This document shows positions 1-7,420 of a stretch of DNA of 64,000 nucleotides, one piece after another. The translations under genes were made by a program, and so were the position numbers. The DNA comes from Thermodesulfovibrionia bacterium (GTDB lineage: Bacteria; Nitrospirota; Thermodesulfovibrionia; UBA6902). Position 1 is the first letter of the stretch; the number at the start of each line of letters is the position of its first letter. A model generated the notes under the pieces. It was not told the DNA's origin. It worked only from the letters and a program-made list of their open reading frames with translations, and searched no databases. The stretch covers positions 62,001 to 126,000 of the forward strand of contig JAGVNU010000085.1 in the NCBI GenBank assembly GCA_020053105.1, read 5' to 3'.

Positions 1-1
1 A

Positions 2-55
2 TTTGTTGACAGTAAAAAATTGACTAATCTTATATTAAGAACCGGGAGCGCATAA
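2..55 (+). CDS. flhF: C-terminal end of FlhF (partial, inferred)
   Basis: An open frame enters from the left edge and stops with the TAA of TAATG, so its last base is the first base of the flhG start codon. Only 17 residues are visible (ending LRTGSA), too few for homology. The call rests on the strict flhF-flhG neighbourhood and the translational-coupling type overlap. FlhF is the SRP-type GTPase that sets flagellum position and number. Another upstream gene is possible. Confidence 0.45.
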   Translation, partial: FVDSKKLTNLILRTGSA

Positions 56-876
56 TGAACACTGCAGAAAAAAAGATTGTGAGGACAATAGCTGTTGCAA
101 GCGGCAAGGGCGGCGTCGGAAAGACGAATATTACTGCAAACCTGGCCATCGGCCTGAGCAAACTTAATAAGAAGGTGCTGGTATTTGATGCGGACCTCGG
201 GCTCAGTAATATTGATGTCATCCTGAATCTCGCTACAAAGTATAATATCAAACACCTCTTTAACGGGGAGAAAGGACTCAAAGACCTTATTGTTGACGGA
301 CCCCTGGGGATAAAGGTACTCCCCGCAAGCTCGGGCATTCAGGAACTCACGGCCCTTGACGAGTTTCAGAGATTGAGGCTTATTGAGGAGTTTGAATCCT
401 ATGACGGAGGCATTGATTATTTGCTCATAGATACATCGTCAGGGATATCACCGAATGTCGCGTTTTTCTGCATGGCCGCACAGGACATAATTATTGTGAC
501 TTCCGCTGAACCGACTGCAATGACCGATGCCTATGCGCTTATAAAAGTGCTTTTCACCAAGTACCAGGAAAAAGATTTTAAAGTCCTGGTGAATAATGTG
601 AAAGATGGAAAAGAAGCGACCGAGGTCTACCGGAGACTTTCAACCGCGGCTGAACGTTTCCTGAGCATATCTCTGGATTATATAGGATATATACCTCATG
701 ACGACTCAGTCAGGAAGGCTGTCCGTCAGCAAAGGGCGCTGATGGACATTTACCCTGACTGTGAAGCTTCAAAAAGTCTGATGAAGATATCGGAAAAGAT
801 CAATAATGACAACAATAACCATATTAAGGGAACACTTCAATTCTTTCTTGGAGGTCTTTTAAAAGCGAAATGTTAA
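55..876 (+). CDS. flhG: FlhG (FleN/YlxH) MinD-like ATPase, flagellar number control
   Basis: ParA/MinD-family P-loop ATPase of 273 aa. The deviant Walker A motif KGGVGKT lies at residues 18-24, followed by DADLGLSNIDV (about 46-56) and the switch-like LLIDTSSG near 123. The family partners with FlhF and restrains flagellar number at the cell pole. It starts at ATG 55 behind GGGAG, overlaps the preceding stop by one base, and its last 7 nt overlap fliA. The lysine-rich C-terminus ending LKAKC resembles the amphipathic membrane-targeting tail of MinD/FlhG, but that is inference. MinD proper is unlikely because the gene sits between flagellar genes and no minC or minE is visible. Confidence 0.92.
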   Translation: MNTAEKKIVRTIAVASGKGGVGKTNITANLAIGLSKLNKKVLVFDADLGLSNIDVILNLATKYNIKHLFNGEKGLKDLIVDGPLGIKVLPASSGIQELTALDEFQRLRLIEEFESYDGGIDYLLIDTSSGISPNVAFFCMAAQDIIIVTSAEPTAMTDAYALIKVLFTKYQEKDFKVLVNNVKDGKEATEVYRRLSTAAERFLSISLDYIGYIPHDDSVRKAVRQQRALMDIYPDCEASKSLMKISEKINNDNNNHIKGTLQFFLGGLLKAKC

Positions 877-1601
877 AGTACAAAACTGAAATCAAAGAAG
901 AAACAAGAGAAAAGGTAATAAAAGAGTTTTTGCCGTATATCAAGTATACCGCTTACAGACTTTCATGGAAGCTCCCTGCCCATGTGACCATCGAAGATCT
1001 TGTAAGCGTAGGCCTCATGGGACTAATGGACGCTCTTGACAGGTATGTGCCCGGGAAGGTCAAACTCAAGACGTACGCGGAGTTGAGGATAAAAGGCTCA
1101 ATGATTGACGAGCTGAGGGCAACGGCATGGATCCCGAGGTCTATGAGAAAAAAGATAGAGGTAATAAACAATGCCCGACTGAAGCTCGAGAGGAAGTTAG
1201 GAAGAACGCCGGATGATACCGAAGTGGCGAAGTCGCTGAAGATGCCCCTTGAGGAATATTTCAAGACCCTTCAGTACGCGACTTGTTCAAATCCGGTCAG
1301 GCTTGAAGATTTTCGAAACAATAAATACGCTGACAGCGATCTGAATATATCCGAATGCATAGCAGACCCAACGGCAAAGAGCCCGCTCACGATCCTGGAG
1401 GAAAAAGATACAAAGGAAAAACTGGTAGAGTTAATTGATTCTCTGCCCAAGAAAGAGAAGACGGTCCTGGCGCTTTATTATTATGAAGAACTTACCATGC
1501 AGGAAATAGGGAGGGTGCTCAGTATAACGGAGTCACGGGTCTGTCAGATCCACAGTCAGGCGCTTGGGAAACTTAAAACAAAAATCAGCCAGATAAGTTA
1601 A
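870..1601 (+). CDS. fliA: Sigma-28 flagellar sigma factor FliA
   Basis: RNA polymerase sigma factor of the FliA/WhiG class, 243 aa, usual length. Region 2 is recognisable (DLVSVGLMGLMDALDRY, about residues 43-59, then the LKTYAELRIKGSMIDELR segment), region 3 lies around residues 95-130, and the region 4 helix-turn-helix (LTMQEIGRVLSITESRV) is near the C-terminus. It directs late flagellar genes. Two good matches to its promoter consensus occur in this window, before flgM and fliC. The gene overlaps flhG by 7 nt. Its antagonist FlgM is encoded 5 kb downstream. Confidence 0.95.
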   Translation: MLKYKTEIKEETREKVIKEFLPYIKYTAYRLSWKLPAHVTIEDLVSVGLMGLMDALDRYVPGKVKLKTYAELRIKGSMIDELRATAWIPRSMRKKIEVINNARLKLERKLGRTPDDTEVAKSLKMPLEEYFKTLQYATCSNPVRLEDFRNNKYADSDLNISECIADPTAKSPLTILEEKDTKEKLVELIDSLPKKEKTVLALYYYEELTMQEIGRVLSITESRVCQIHSQALGKLKTKISQIS

Positions 1602-1619
1602 AGCAGTCGAGGCATAAAA

Positions 1620-1787
1620 ATGGCAGTTGAAGGACTTGGCAATACATACGGAATACCGGAAGTGAAAAATGAACGGGAACCGGTCATGAATAAGAAAAAT
1701 AATCACCAGAAAAACGAGAAAAAAAAGAAACGGGAAGAAGAGAAAAAGGAGATTATAAAGGAAGGAAGGGTTGATATACGAATATAG
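1620..1787 (+). CDS. Small lysine/glutamate-rich protein, 55 aa, unknown function
   Basis: ATG at 1620 follows a weak GAGG about 8 nt upstream and opens a 55-codon frame between fliA and flgF. The N-terminal third (MAVEGLGNTYGIPEV) is ordinary. The middle is almost entirely K, E, N and R, and the end is hydrophobic-basic (EGRVDIRI). The middle would form a highly charged helix or stay disordered. Co-orientation and an 18-nt gap after fliA suggest it belongs to the flagellar operon. I recognise no named family, and the A/G-rich stretch could produce an open frame by chance, though the non-repetitive ends argue for a real product. Confidence 0.5.
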   Translation: MAVEGLGNTYGIPEVKNEREPVMNKKNNHQKNEKKKKREEEKKEIIKEGRVDIRI

Positions 1788-1953
1788 GGAAGATATTTTC
1801 CTGTGGGAATAATTTTCCAGTATATCAGGTCCCATTGCTATGAAAAACATTAATCTGACAAAGTTAACGGTTGAAAAAATAATAATAAAGGCAAATATTA
1901 TGCAGAGATTTCCTGTAGCGATCTCTGGCATTGCGTTTGCATAAGGAAGGGAT
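1788..1953 (+). other. Gap before flgF with a weak 34-codon ORF and a sigma-54-like element
   Basis: Mostly AT-rich sequence. An ORF from ATG 1840 to TAA 1944 (34 codons) has no ribosome binding site and no recognisable product. The stretch TGGCAT-N5-TTGCAT at 1926-1942 matches the sigma-54 consensus with GG and GC ten bases apart, but initiation would fall at about 1952, two bases before the flgF ATG. A purine-rich AAGGAAGG at 1944-1951 is the flgF ribosome binding site. Confidence 0.4.
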
Positions 1954-2661
1954 ATGTATAAAGGAATTTATATAGCGCTTTCAGGGGCGGTTTTAAAACG
2001 CAGGAACATGGACATATTTGCCCAGAACATCGCTAATGTGAATACGCCGGGATATAAGAAAGAGAGAATTTCCTTCAAGGATTATATTATCCCTGTTGAT
2101 AATAAAAGGGATTTCACGAAGGATGGACGTGTAATGGCTGACCTTTCTAAGAGCATAGTCGATTTCTCAAGTGGGACTATCCAGCGGACCGGGAATGCGC
2201 TTGACCTGGCTATAAACGGTGAGGGTTTTTTTGCGCTTGAGGGGGGACGATATACAAGAAACGGCAATTTTATGATTAGCAGTGACGGATATTTGGCGAC
2301 CAAAGACGGCGTAAAGGTCATGGGGGACGGGGGCCCCATTGCAGTGCAGGGGGGCAGTATAGATATCAGCCCTTCAGGGGAAGTTCTGGTTGATGACGTA
2401 CCAGTGGACAAAGTGAAGATAGTTGATTTCCCAGACACCGGGGTGCTTAAGAAACTGAGCGGGGGCATGTTCGCAACCGAAGAGGCCGGTGAGACAGTGA
2501 ATACCCAGGTCAGTCAGGGTTTTCTGGAGCAATCCAATGTTAATGCCATTCAGGAGATGGTGCAGATGATGGCGGCAACCAGGGAATTTGAAAGCTATCA
2601 GAAGATCATTCATTCATTTGATGAGGCGGCATCAAAGACAATTAATGAAATGGGTAAATAG
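1954..2661 (+). CDS. flgF: Flagellar basal-body rod protein FlgF
   Basis: Proximal rod protein of 235 aa in the FlgF/FlgG family. The N-terminus has the rod/hook signature (MYKGIYIALSGAV then NIANVNTPGYKK, about residues 1-45), with the central FlgE/F/G-like core (LDLAINGEGFFALE, near 85) and the C-terminal heptad segment (EQSNVNAIQEMVQMMAATREFESYQK) that forms the helical tube. It is secreted by the flagellar type III system, so it has no signal peptide. flgG follows after 61 nt. FlgF is preferred over FlgG because the downstream paralogue is the longer, more canonical FlgG. Confidence 0.92.
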   Translation: MYKGIYIALSGAVLKRRNMDIFAQNIANVNTPGYKKERISFKDYIIPVDNKRDFTKDGRVMADLSKSIVDFSSGTIQRTGNALDLAINGEGFFALEGGRYTRNGNFMISSDGYLATKDGVKVMGDGGPIAVQGGSIDISPSGEVLVDDVPVDKVKIVDFPDTGVLKKLSGGMFATEEAGETVNTQVSQGFLEQSNVNAIQEMVQMMAATREFESYQKIIHSFDEAASKTINEMGK

Positions 2662-2722
2662 TAAACTGATACCAATAGAAAATAAATAATAAATACAGAT
2701 AAAAAGATAAGGGGAGGACAAA

Positions 2723-3511
2723 GTGGATAGATCATTATTTATAGCGGCAACCGGAATGGAAGCACAACGCATCAACATAGATGTTATTTCCAATAATCTT
2801 GCTAATGTGAATACGACCGGGTTTAAAAAGAGCAGGGCCGATTTTCAGGAACTGATGTATCAGAGTCTGAAAACTGCGGGCGCCGTATCCGCGGAAGGCA
2901 ACGAGGTCCCGACAGGAATACAGATAGGTCTTGGAGTCAAGCCAGCGGCTGTTCAGAAAATGTTTCATCAGGGTGACTTTGTATCTACCGGAAACAACCT
3001 TGATCTGGTAATAGAGGGTAATGGATTTTTTCAGATTACTAAACCGGACGGAGAACTTGCTTATTCACGTGCGGGCGCTTTCAAGCTTAACAGTGAAGGG
3101 AGTATCGTAAATTCTGACGGCTATGCGTTAGAGCCTGCTATAACCATCCCAATAGATGCAATGGAAATTACTCTCTCTCAGGACGGCACAGTGTCGGTGC
3201 TTCAGGCCGGCAGCACCACTCCTTCAGAGGTGGGGCAGATCGAAATAGCTCAATTTATAAACCCCGGCGGGCTCAAGGCTATCGGGAAAAACCTCTTCCT
3301 CCCTTCAGGCTCCTCCGGTGAGCCGACGACAGGGAATCCCGGATCAGAAGGTCTGGGTTCACTCAACCAGGGGTTTCTTGAACTCAGCAATGTGAATGTT
3401 GTTGAAGAAATGGTGAACATGATTGTCAGCCAGAGGGCATATGAGTTGAATTCAAAGGTCATTCAGTCAACAGATGAAATGCTTGCCCTGGCCAATAATC
3501 TCAAGAGGTAG
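2723..3511 (+). CDS. flgG: Flagellar distal rod protein FlgG
   Basis: 262 aa, the usual FlgG length, with GTG start behind a strong GGGGAGG. The N-terminal rod motif ([26 protein letters not shown], about residues 21-46) is the FlgG hallmark. The core segment [14 protein letters not shown] lies near residue 92, and the C-terminal [28 protein letters not shown] segment is close to consensus. It forms the distal rod that crosses the P- and L-rings, whose genes flgI and flgH follow. It is paralogous to flgF immediately upstream. Confidence 0.96.
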   Translation: MDRSLFIAATGMEAQRINIDVISNNLANVNTTGFKKSRADFQELMYQSLKTAGAVSAEGNEVPTGIQIGLGVKPAAVQKMFHQGDFVSTGNNLDLVIEGNGFFQITKPDGELAYSRAGAFKLNSEGSIVNSDGYALEPAITIPIDAMEITLSQDGTVSVLQAGSTTPSEVGQIEIAQFINPGGLKAIGKNLFLPSGSSGEPTTGNPGSEGLGSLNQGFLELSNVNVVEEMVNMIVSQRAYELNSKVIQSTDEMLALANNLKR

Positions 3512-3535
3512 TAACTAAATGATGAAGGAGGAACG

Positions 3536-4231
3536 ATGAATAAAAGAAGAAACGATTTCCAGAAACTGATACTTGCTATATGTACAGTGCTTGTTTCGTC
3601 CTTCATTATTCATCCTTCTGCCCTGGTTGCAGACACAGCATGGAATCCTGGAGATGAATTGAGATCATATTTGTCAGACAATTATCCGTGGGAGGAAATA
3701 GAGGTCAGCAATGTGCAGGCGGCTGAGGGACTTTCTGATGAACGTCCTGAAAGGATACAGGTTGAAAAGGGACCTCTTGGCAGGGCGGTTTTTTCTTTCT
3801 TTTTCAGTAATGATAAAAAAGTTATGGTAAGTGCGGATGTGAAGGCCTACGGCCAGGTAATTATGAGTAAAGGGCCGTTAAAAAAAAGGCATGTTATAGA
3901 GGAGGAAGATATTTATCTTTCAAAGATGGATGTCGGGAAACTGCCCGGAAATTTAGTAAAGGACCAGGGGAAAATACTTGGTAAGTCTGTGAAAAGATCA
4001 ATAAACGCCAATATCCCAATTAGAGAAGATATGATCGAGATGTCGCAGTTAGTTGAACGGGGAAAGAGAGTCGTGCTTCTGCTGAGCCATAAAGGAATGA
4101 TTATAAGGGCTGAGGGCAAGACAAAAGAGAAAGGACATGTGGGCATGACTGTGAGGGCCATTAATAACGCATCAAAAAAGGTAATCAGCGGCGTGCTTAT
4201 AGATGAAAATACCGTTAAGGTTGAACTTTAG
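3536..4231 (+). CDS. flgA: P-ring assembly chaperone FlgA
   Basis: 231 aa with an N-terminal hydrophobic signal segment ending near ALVA-D (residue 32), consistent with a periplasmic protein. The C-terminal half is a SAF-type domain (LKKRHVIEEEDIYLSKMDV then KSVKRSINANIPIREDMI, about residues 108-165) followed by the typical VRAINNASKKVISGVLIDENTVKV ending. FlgA helps FlgI polymerise around the rod. It sits 24 nt after flgG with a GGAGG site, and flgH begins 13 nt later. Confidence 0.93.
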   Translation: MNKRRNDFQKLILAICTVLVSSFIIHPSALVADTAWNPGDELRSYLSDNYPWEEIEVSNVQAAEGLSDERPERIQVEKGPLGRAVFSFFFSNDKKVMVSADVKAYGQVIMSKGPLKKRHVIEEEDIYLSKMDVGKLPGNLVKDQGKILGKSVKRSINANIPIREDMIEMSQLVERGKRVVLLLSHKGMIIRAEGKTKEKGHVGMTVRAINNASKKVISGVLIDENTVKVEL

Positions 4232-4244
4232 GACAGGTGATTGA

Positions 4245-5009
4245 ATGATTGAAATTCAAACTAATACAACGTGTAGAATGAGAGCAGGATTGTCTGCATA
4301 TATATATATCGAGTGTTTATGCCTGCTTGTTTTGGCTTTGATGTCTTCCTGTGCAACTCCTTCTGCCAAACTGCCACCGCCACCGCCTAAATATGTAGAA
4401 CGTACAGATGATGTGACAGCACAAGCTTCTCTTAATTCACTCTGGAGCGACAACGGAAATTTATTTGAAGACAGAAAGGCCAGGAGGCTGAATGATCTTG
4501 TGACAATAAACGTTGTTGAAAACTTGTCCGGTTCAGGCAAGGCGGACACGGATACCAGCCGTGAATCAACGCTGGATTTTGAGTTGACGAATTTTCTTGG
4601 CATGAACAAGGATTTTAATCTTCACAATATCGTCGGCCTGAAAGACCTGTTTGGAGGCGGGAACGTATTTGATCCTTCAATATCAAGTACATCAAAGTCA
4701 AAACATAAAGGGGCGGGCGACACAAATAGGGAAGGGACACTTGTTGCTACTGTGACAGCCAAGGTCATTGAGGTAATGCCTAACGGCAATCTTGTTTTAG
4801 AGGGAAGAAAAGAACTGACAATAAACAACGAGAAACAGATATTGGTGCTAAGCGGGATGGTACGGCCTGATGATATTTCATCTGATAATACAATTGTAAG
4901 CAGCAAGATTGCGGATGCACAGGTTTATTATGTAGGCGATGGCGTCATACAGGAAAAACAGAGTCCGGGATGGATGGTCAGGACGCTTGATTATATATGG
5001 CCGTTCTAA
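4245..5009 (+). CDS. flgH: Flagellar L-ring lipoprotein FlgH
   Basis: 254 aa. The hydrophobic N-terminus ends in a lipobox (ALMSSC, Cys36), so it is a lipoprotein of the outer membrane. The FlgH core is visible: SLWSDNGNLFEDRKARRLNDLVTINVVE (about residues 64-92), then VTAKVIEVMPNGNLVLEGRKEL and a conserved NEKQILVLSGMVRPDDI segment. It forms the L-ring bushing in the outer membrane. The unusually long stretch before the hydrophobic core could mean that ATG 4278 is used, but AGGTGA supports 4245. Confidence 0.94.
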   Translation: MIEIQTNTTCRMRAGLSAYIYIECLCLLVLALMSSCATPSAKLPPPPPKYVERTDDVTAQASLNSLWSDNGNLFEDRKARRLNDLVTINVVENLSGSGKADTDTSRESTLDFELTNFLGMNKDFNLHNIVGLKDLFGGGNVFDPSISSTSKSKHKGAGDTNREGTLVATVTAKVIEVMPNGNLVLEGRKELTINNEKQILVLSGMVRPDDISSDNTIVSSKIADAQVYYVGDGVIQEKQSPGWMVRTLDYIWPF

Positions 5010-5031
5010 CTGGGAAAGCGAGAAGTAAACA

Positions 5032-6165
5032 ATGAAAAGAGAGAAATTGAAAATAGAAGTCGGATGTCAGAAGTCAGGAAAAATTATTTTGGCAATGTGC
5101 TTCATTATTTTATTTCTTGCCACTGTAGTTCATGCTGAGCGTATAAAAGATATTGCAAGCTTTGAAGGAGTCAGAGACAATCAGCTGATCGGATACGGGC
5201 TTATTGTAGGACTCAATGGGACCGGCGATAAGGGAAAGACAGCCATACAGAGCATTTCAAGTATGCTGGAAAGAATGGGAGTGACTGTAAGCACCAATGA
5301 TATAAAGACGAAAAGCATAGCTGCAGTGGTAATTACAGCAACTCTTCCTCCGTTTGCAAAACCGGGCATCAAAACCGATGCCCTAGTCTCAACGATCGGC
5401 GATGCAAACAGCATTCAAGGAGGCACTTTGCTTCTTACCCCCCTGAAAGGCCCTGACGGCAAGGTATACGGCCTTGCCCAGGGCCCTGTTTCTATAGGAG
5501 GTTTCGCAGCAGAAGGTGAAGGCGCATCTTCACAAAAAAATCATCCTACTGCAGGGAAAGTCCCTGAAGGGGTCACAATAGAAAGAGAACCCCTGTTTGT
5601 TCTTGGTAATGGAAATGAAATAAGACTGTTCCTTCACAAAGCCGACTTCGCTACCGCCGATAAGATTTCCAGGGAAATAAACCAAGTTTTTAATGGTGAA
5701 TATGCATTCCCTGTCGACCCGTCATCTGTCAGGTTATCGGTACCGCCGGTTTATAAGGACAATATCGTCAGGATGATAACAAAAGTTCAGGAGATGAATG
5801 TTCCGGTTGACATGACGGCAAAAGTTGTCATAAACGAAAGAACGGGGACCATTGTTATCGGAGACAATGTCAGGATTTCTCCGGTAGCAATTGCTCACGG
5901 TTCGCTGGCCATTGAAATAAGGGAAGTGCCCGAGGTTTCACAGCCGCTTCCCTTTGCTCCGGAAAGGGCTGAGACAACTGTGATACCGCGGACAAATCTT
6001 TCTGTAAAAGAACAGAAAGCCGCTCTTATTCCTGTGTCTGGTGTAACGTTAGGACAGGTGGTCAGGGCTTTAAACACTCTTGGTGTAACACCACGCGATT
6101 TAATATCCATTCTTCAGGCCTTAAAGGCGTCCGGTGCGTTAAGGGCTGAATTGGAGATAATATGA
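5032..6165 (+). CDS. flgI: Flagellar P-ring protein FlgI
   Basis: 377 aa with an N-terminal signal peptide (cleavage probably after VVHA, residue 35). The mature N-terminus ERIKDIASFEGVRDNQLIGYGLIVGLNGTGD is textbook FlgI, and the C-terminus LGQVVRALNTLGVTPRDLISILQALKASGALRAELEII is equally conserved. It polymerises in the periplasm around the rod. The last 4 nt overlap flgJ (ATGA). The residues before the hydrophobic core form an unusual 17-residue polar extension (EVGCQKSGK), so a later start is possible, though none is better placed. Confidence 0.96.
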   Translation: MKREKLKIEVGCQKSGKIILAMCFIILFLATVVHAERIKDIASFEGVRDNQLIGYGLIVGLNGTGDKGKTAIQSISSMLERMGVTVSTNDIKTKSIAAVVITATLPPFAKPGIKTDALVSTIGDANSIQGGTLLLTPLKGPDGKVYGLAQGPVSIGGFAAEGEGASSQKNHPTAGKVPEGVTIEREPLFVLGNGNEIRLFLHKADFATADKISREINQVFNGEYAFPVDPSSVRLSVPPVYKDNIVRMITKVQEMNVPVDMTAKVVINERTGTIVIGDNVRISPVAIAHGSLAIEIREVPEVSQPLPFAPERAETTVIPRTNLSVKEQKAALIPVSGVTLGQVVRALNTLGVTPRDLISILQALKASGALRAELEII

Positions 6166-6539
6166 TTGATCAACATTCAGCGATCAGCAGTCAGCAGTCA
6201 ACTTTAAACGGCAATGCGTATCAGCCGGGGGACAATGCACATAAACCTGAAATGGGAAACCGGCTGGCTGACGTTAATGATCATAAAGAAGAATATAAGA
6301 AAGTCGCCAAAGAGATGGAGTCTCTTTTTGCTTTTCAGTTGCTGAAGATCATGAGAGAAACAACCGGCAGCATGTCAGATGAAAAGAAAGAAAACGGATA
6401 TGATACTTATATGGGGCTATTTGATATGGAGGTTTCAAAGTTGTTGGCTGATAGAGGGCTTGGTTTGCAGGAGTCTATAATTAATTGGCTGGAAAGATCT
6501 CCGGGAGTGAATCAAGATGATTTTAGCAGTAAGGAATAA
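6162..6539 (+). CDS. flgJ: FlgJ-type rod-binding protein, lacking the muramidase domain
   Basis: 125 aa. Residues about 45-110 match the rod-binding domain of FlgJ (KKVAKEMESLFAFQLLKIMRETT then YDTYMGLFDMEVSKLLADRGLGLQESI). The C-terminal peptidoglycan hydrolase domain of enterobacterial FlgJ is absent, as is common outside gammaproteobacteria, so another lytic enzyme must open the wall for the rod. The N-terminal 20 residues are Ser/Gln-rich and derive from a short tandem DNA repeat at about 6176-6200. It overlaps flgI by 4 nt. Confidence 0.85.
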   Translation: MIDQHSAISSQQSTLNGNAYQPGDNAHKPEMGNRLADVNDHKEEYKKVAKEMESLFAFQLLKIMRETTGSMSDEKKENGYDTYMGLFDMEVSKLLADRGLGLQESIINWLERSPGVNQDDFSSKE

Positions 6540-6544
6540 AATGT

Positions 6545-6571
6545 TAAAGTTATTAAAAAAAGAACCGATAT
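6545..6571 (+). promoter_or_regulatory. Sigma-28 promoter for flgM-flgN-flgK-flgL
   Basis: TAAAGTTA at 6545-6552, 11 nt, then ACCGATAT at 6564-6571. This matches the FliA consensus TAAAGTTT-N11-GCCGATAA at 7 of 8 and 6 of 8 positions. It lies directly after the flgJ stop and about 100 nt before flgM, giving late (class III) transcription of the anti-sigma factor and the hook-filament junction genes. Confidence 0.8.
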
Positions 6572-6582
6572 GAAAAACAGGC

Positions 6583-6626
6583 GGTGTAAATAAAGCTTAC
6601 ACCAGTGGAAATTGAAAGGAAATAAA
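6583..6626 (+). promoter_or_regulatory. flgM leader: small hairpin and AAGGA-type element
   Basis: GGTGTAA (6583-6589) pairs with TTACACC (6597-6603) across a 7-nt loop. Downstream, AAAGGAAATAAA at 6615-6626 is identical to a 12-mer at the start of the fliC leader (10847-10858) and contains the AAGGA core bound by CsrA. Both leaders follow sigma-28 promoters. A CsrA role is inference. Confidence 0.4.
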
Positions 6627-6674
6627 ATTTACAGTGCTTAATGTAGAGTGGTTGCATAAAAAGGGGGTTGGAAG

Positions 6675-6968
6675 ATGAAGATTCAAGGCAATAATCCACT
6701 TGACGGTAAGGAGTTGTATGGCAAGGTACAGGAGCTGAATAAAAATCAGGAAGCTGAAAAGAAAGAGGGCGTTCAAAAGGGAGACAGCAATATAGATAAA
6801 ATAAGTCTGTCCGGCAGGGCCACTGAAATAAGTGAACTTATGGGCCTGATCGAGAAGCTTCCTGATATAAGGATGGATAAAGTTGAGGAACTTAAAAAAG
6901 CCATTGATGCCGGAAATTATAATTTCGATTCAATGAAAGTGGCGGAAAAGATATTAGAAGAAATATGA
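6675..6968 (+). CDS. flgM: Anti-sigma-28 factor FlgM
   Basis: 97 aa, typical FlgM size. The N-terminal half is polar and probably unstructured. The C-terminal half carries the FliA-binding helices (IDKISLSGRATEISELMGLIEKLPDIRMDKVEELKKAIDAGNYNFDSMKVAEKIL). FlgM holds FliA inactive until the hook is complete and is then exported. It is expressed from its own sigma-28 promoter, giving negative feedback. It overlaps flgN by 4 nt. Confidence 0.93.
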   Translation: MKIQGNNPLDGKELYGKVQELNKNQEAEKKEGVQKGDSNIDKISLSGRATEISELMGLIEKLPDIRMDKVEELKKAIDAGNYNFDSMKVAEKILEEI

Positions 6969-7420
6969 CATCAGACAACGCGATAATCAGCATACTTCAG
7001 GAGCAGATTAAGACCTACAAGGAGTTTCATGATCTCCTGAAGAGGGAAAGGGCATGTCTTGTCAAGATTGATTCAGAAAAGGTCGATGAGATATCAAAAG
7101 TAAAAGACACGGTCATTATGAAATTGAGACTGCTGGAAGAAGAAAGACAGCGATTAATAAAAAAGTATGCCGAGGACAATGGGTTTGAAACGGATATAAA
7201 CCTCGACAAGATGGGGCAGTTGACAGGAAACATTGCATTCCATGAAATGCGTTCGCAGCTTCTGTCTCTGCTTCAGGGTATAGAAGAAATGAACAGGTTT
7301 AACTCTATTCTTATAGACCGGTCTCTTAATCATATAAAGACCACTACTAATTTTTTCAATCTGTTCAAGAAAGAACAAAGCCCGAATTCTACGGGTGTTC
7401 TTTTATCAAAGGAGACATAA
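6965..7420 (+). CDS. flgN: FlgN-type export chaperone for FlgK and FlgL
   Basis: 151 aa, all-helical, with heptad-rich helices (ISILQEQIKTYKEFHDLLKRERACLVKIDSEKVDEISKVKDTVIMKLRLLEEERQRL) typical of FlgN. It is placed exactly between flgM and flgK, its usual site, overlapping flgM by 4 nt and ending on the base before the flgK start. It is a cytoplasmic chaperone that delivers the hook-filament junction proteins to the export gate. Sequence conservation in this family is low, so the call leans on position and helical pattern. Confidence 0.88.
   Translation: MTSDNAIISILQEQIKTYKEFHDLLKRERACLVKIDSEKVDEISKVKDTVIMKLRLLEEERQRLIKKYAEDNGFETDINLDKMGQLTGNIAFHEMRSQLLSLLQGIEEMNRFNSILIDRSLNHIKTTTNFFNLFKKEQSPNSTGVLLSKET

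Noticed and set aside
6-36. TTGACA and TATATT before flhG as a promoter
   Set aside because: Spacer is 19 nt and the sequence lies inside the open frame that ends in the flhG start codon, which points to an operon rather than a promoter.
1840-1944. 34-codon ORF before flgF
   Set aside because: No ribosome binding site, no recognisable composition or family.
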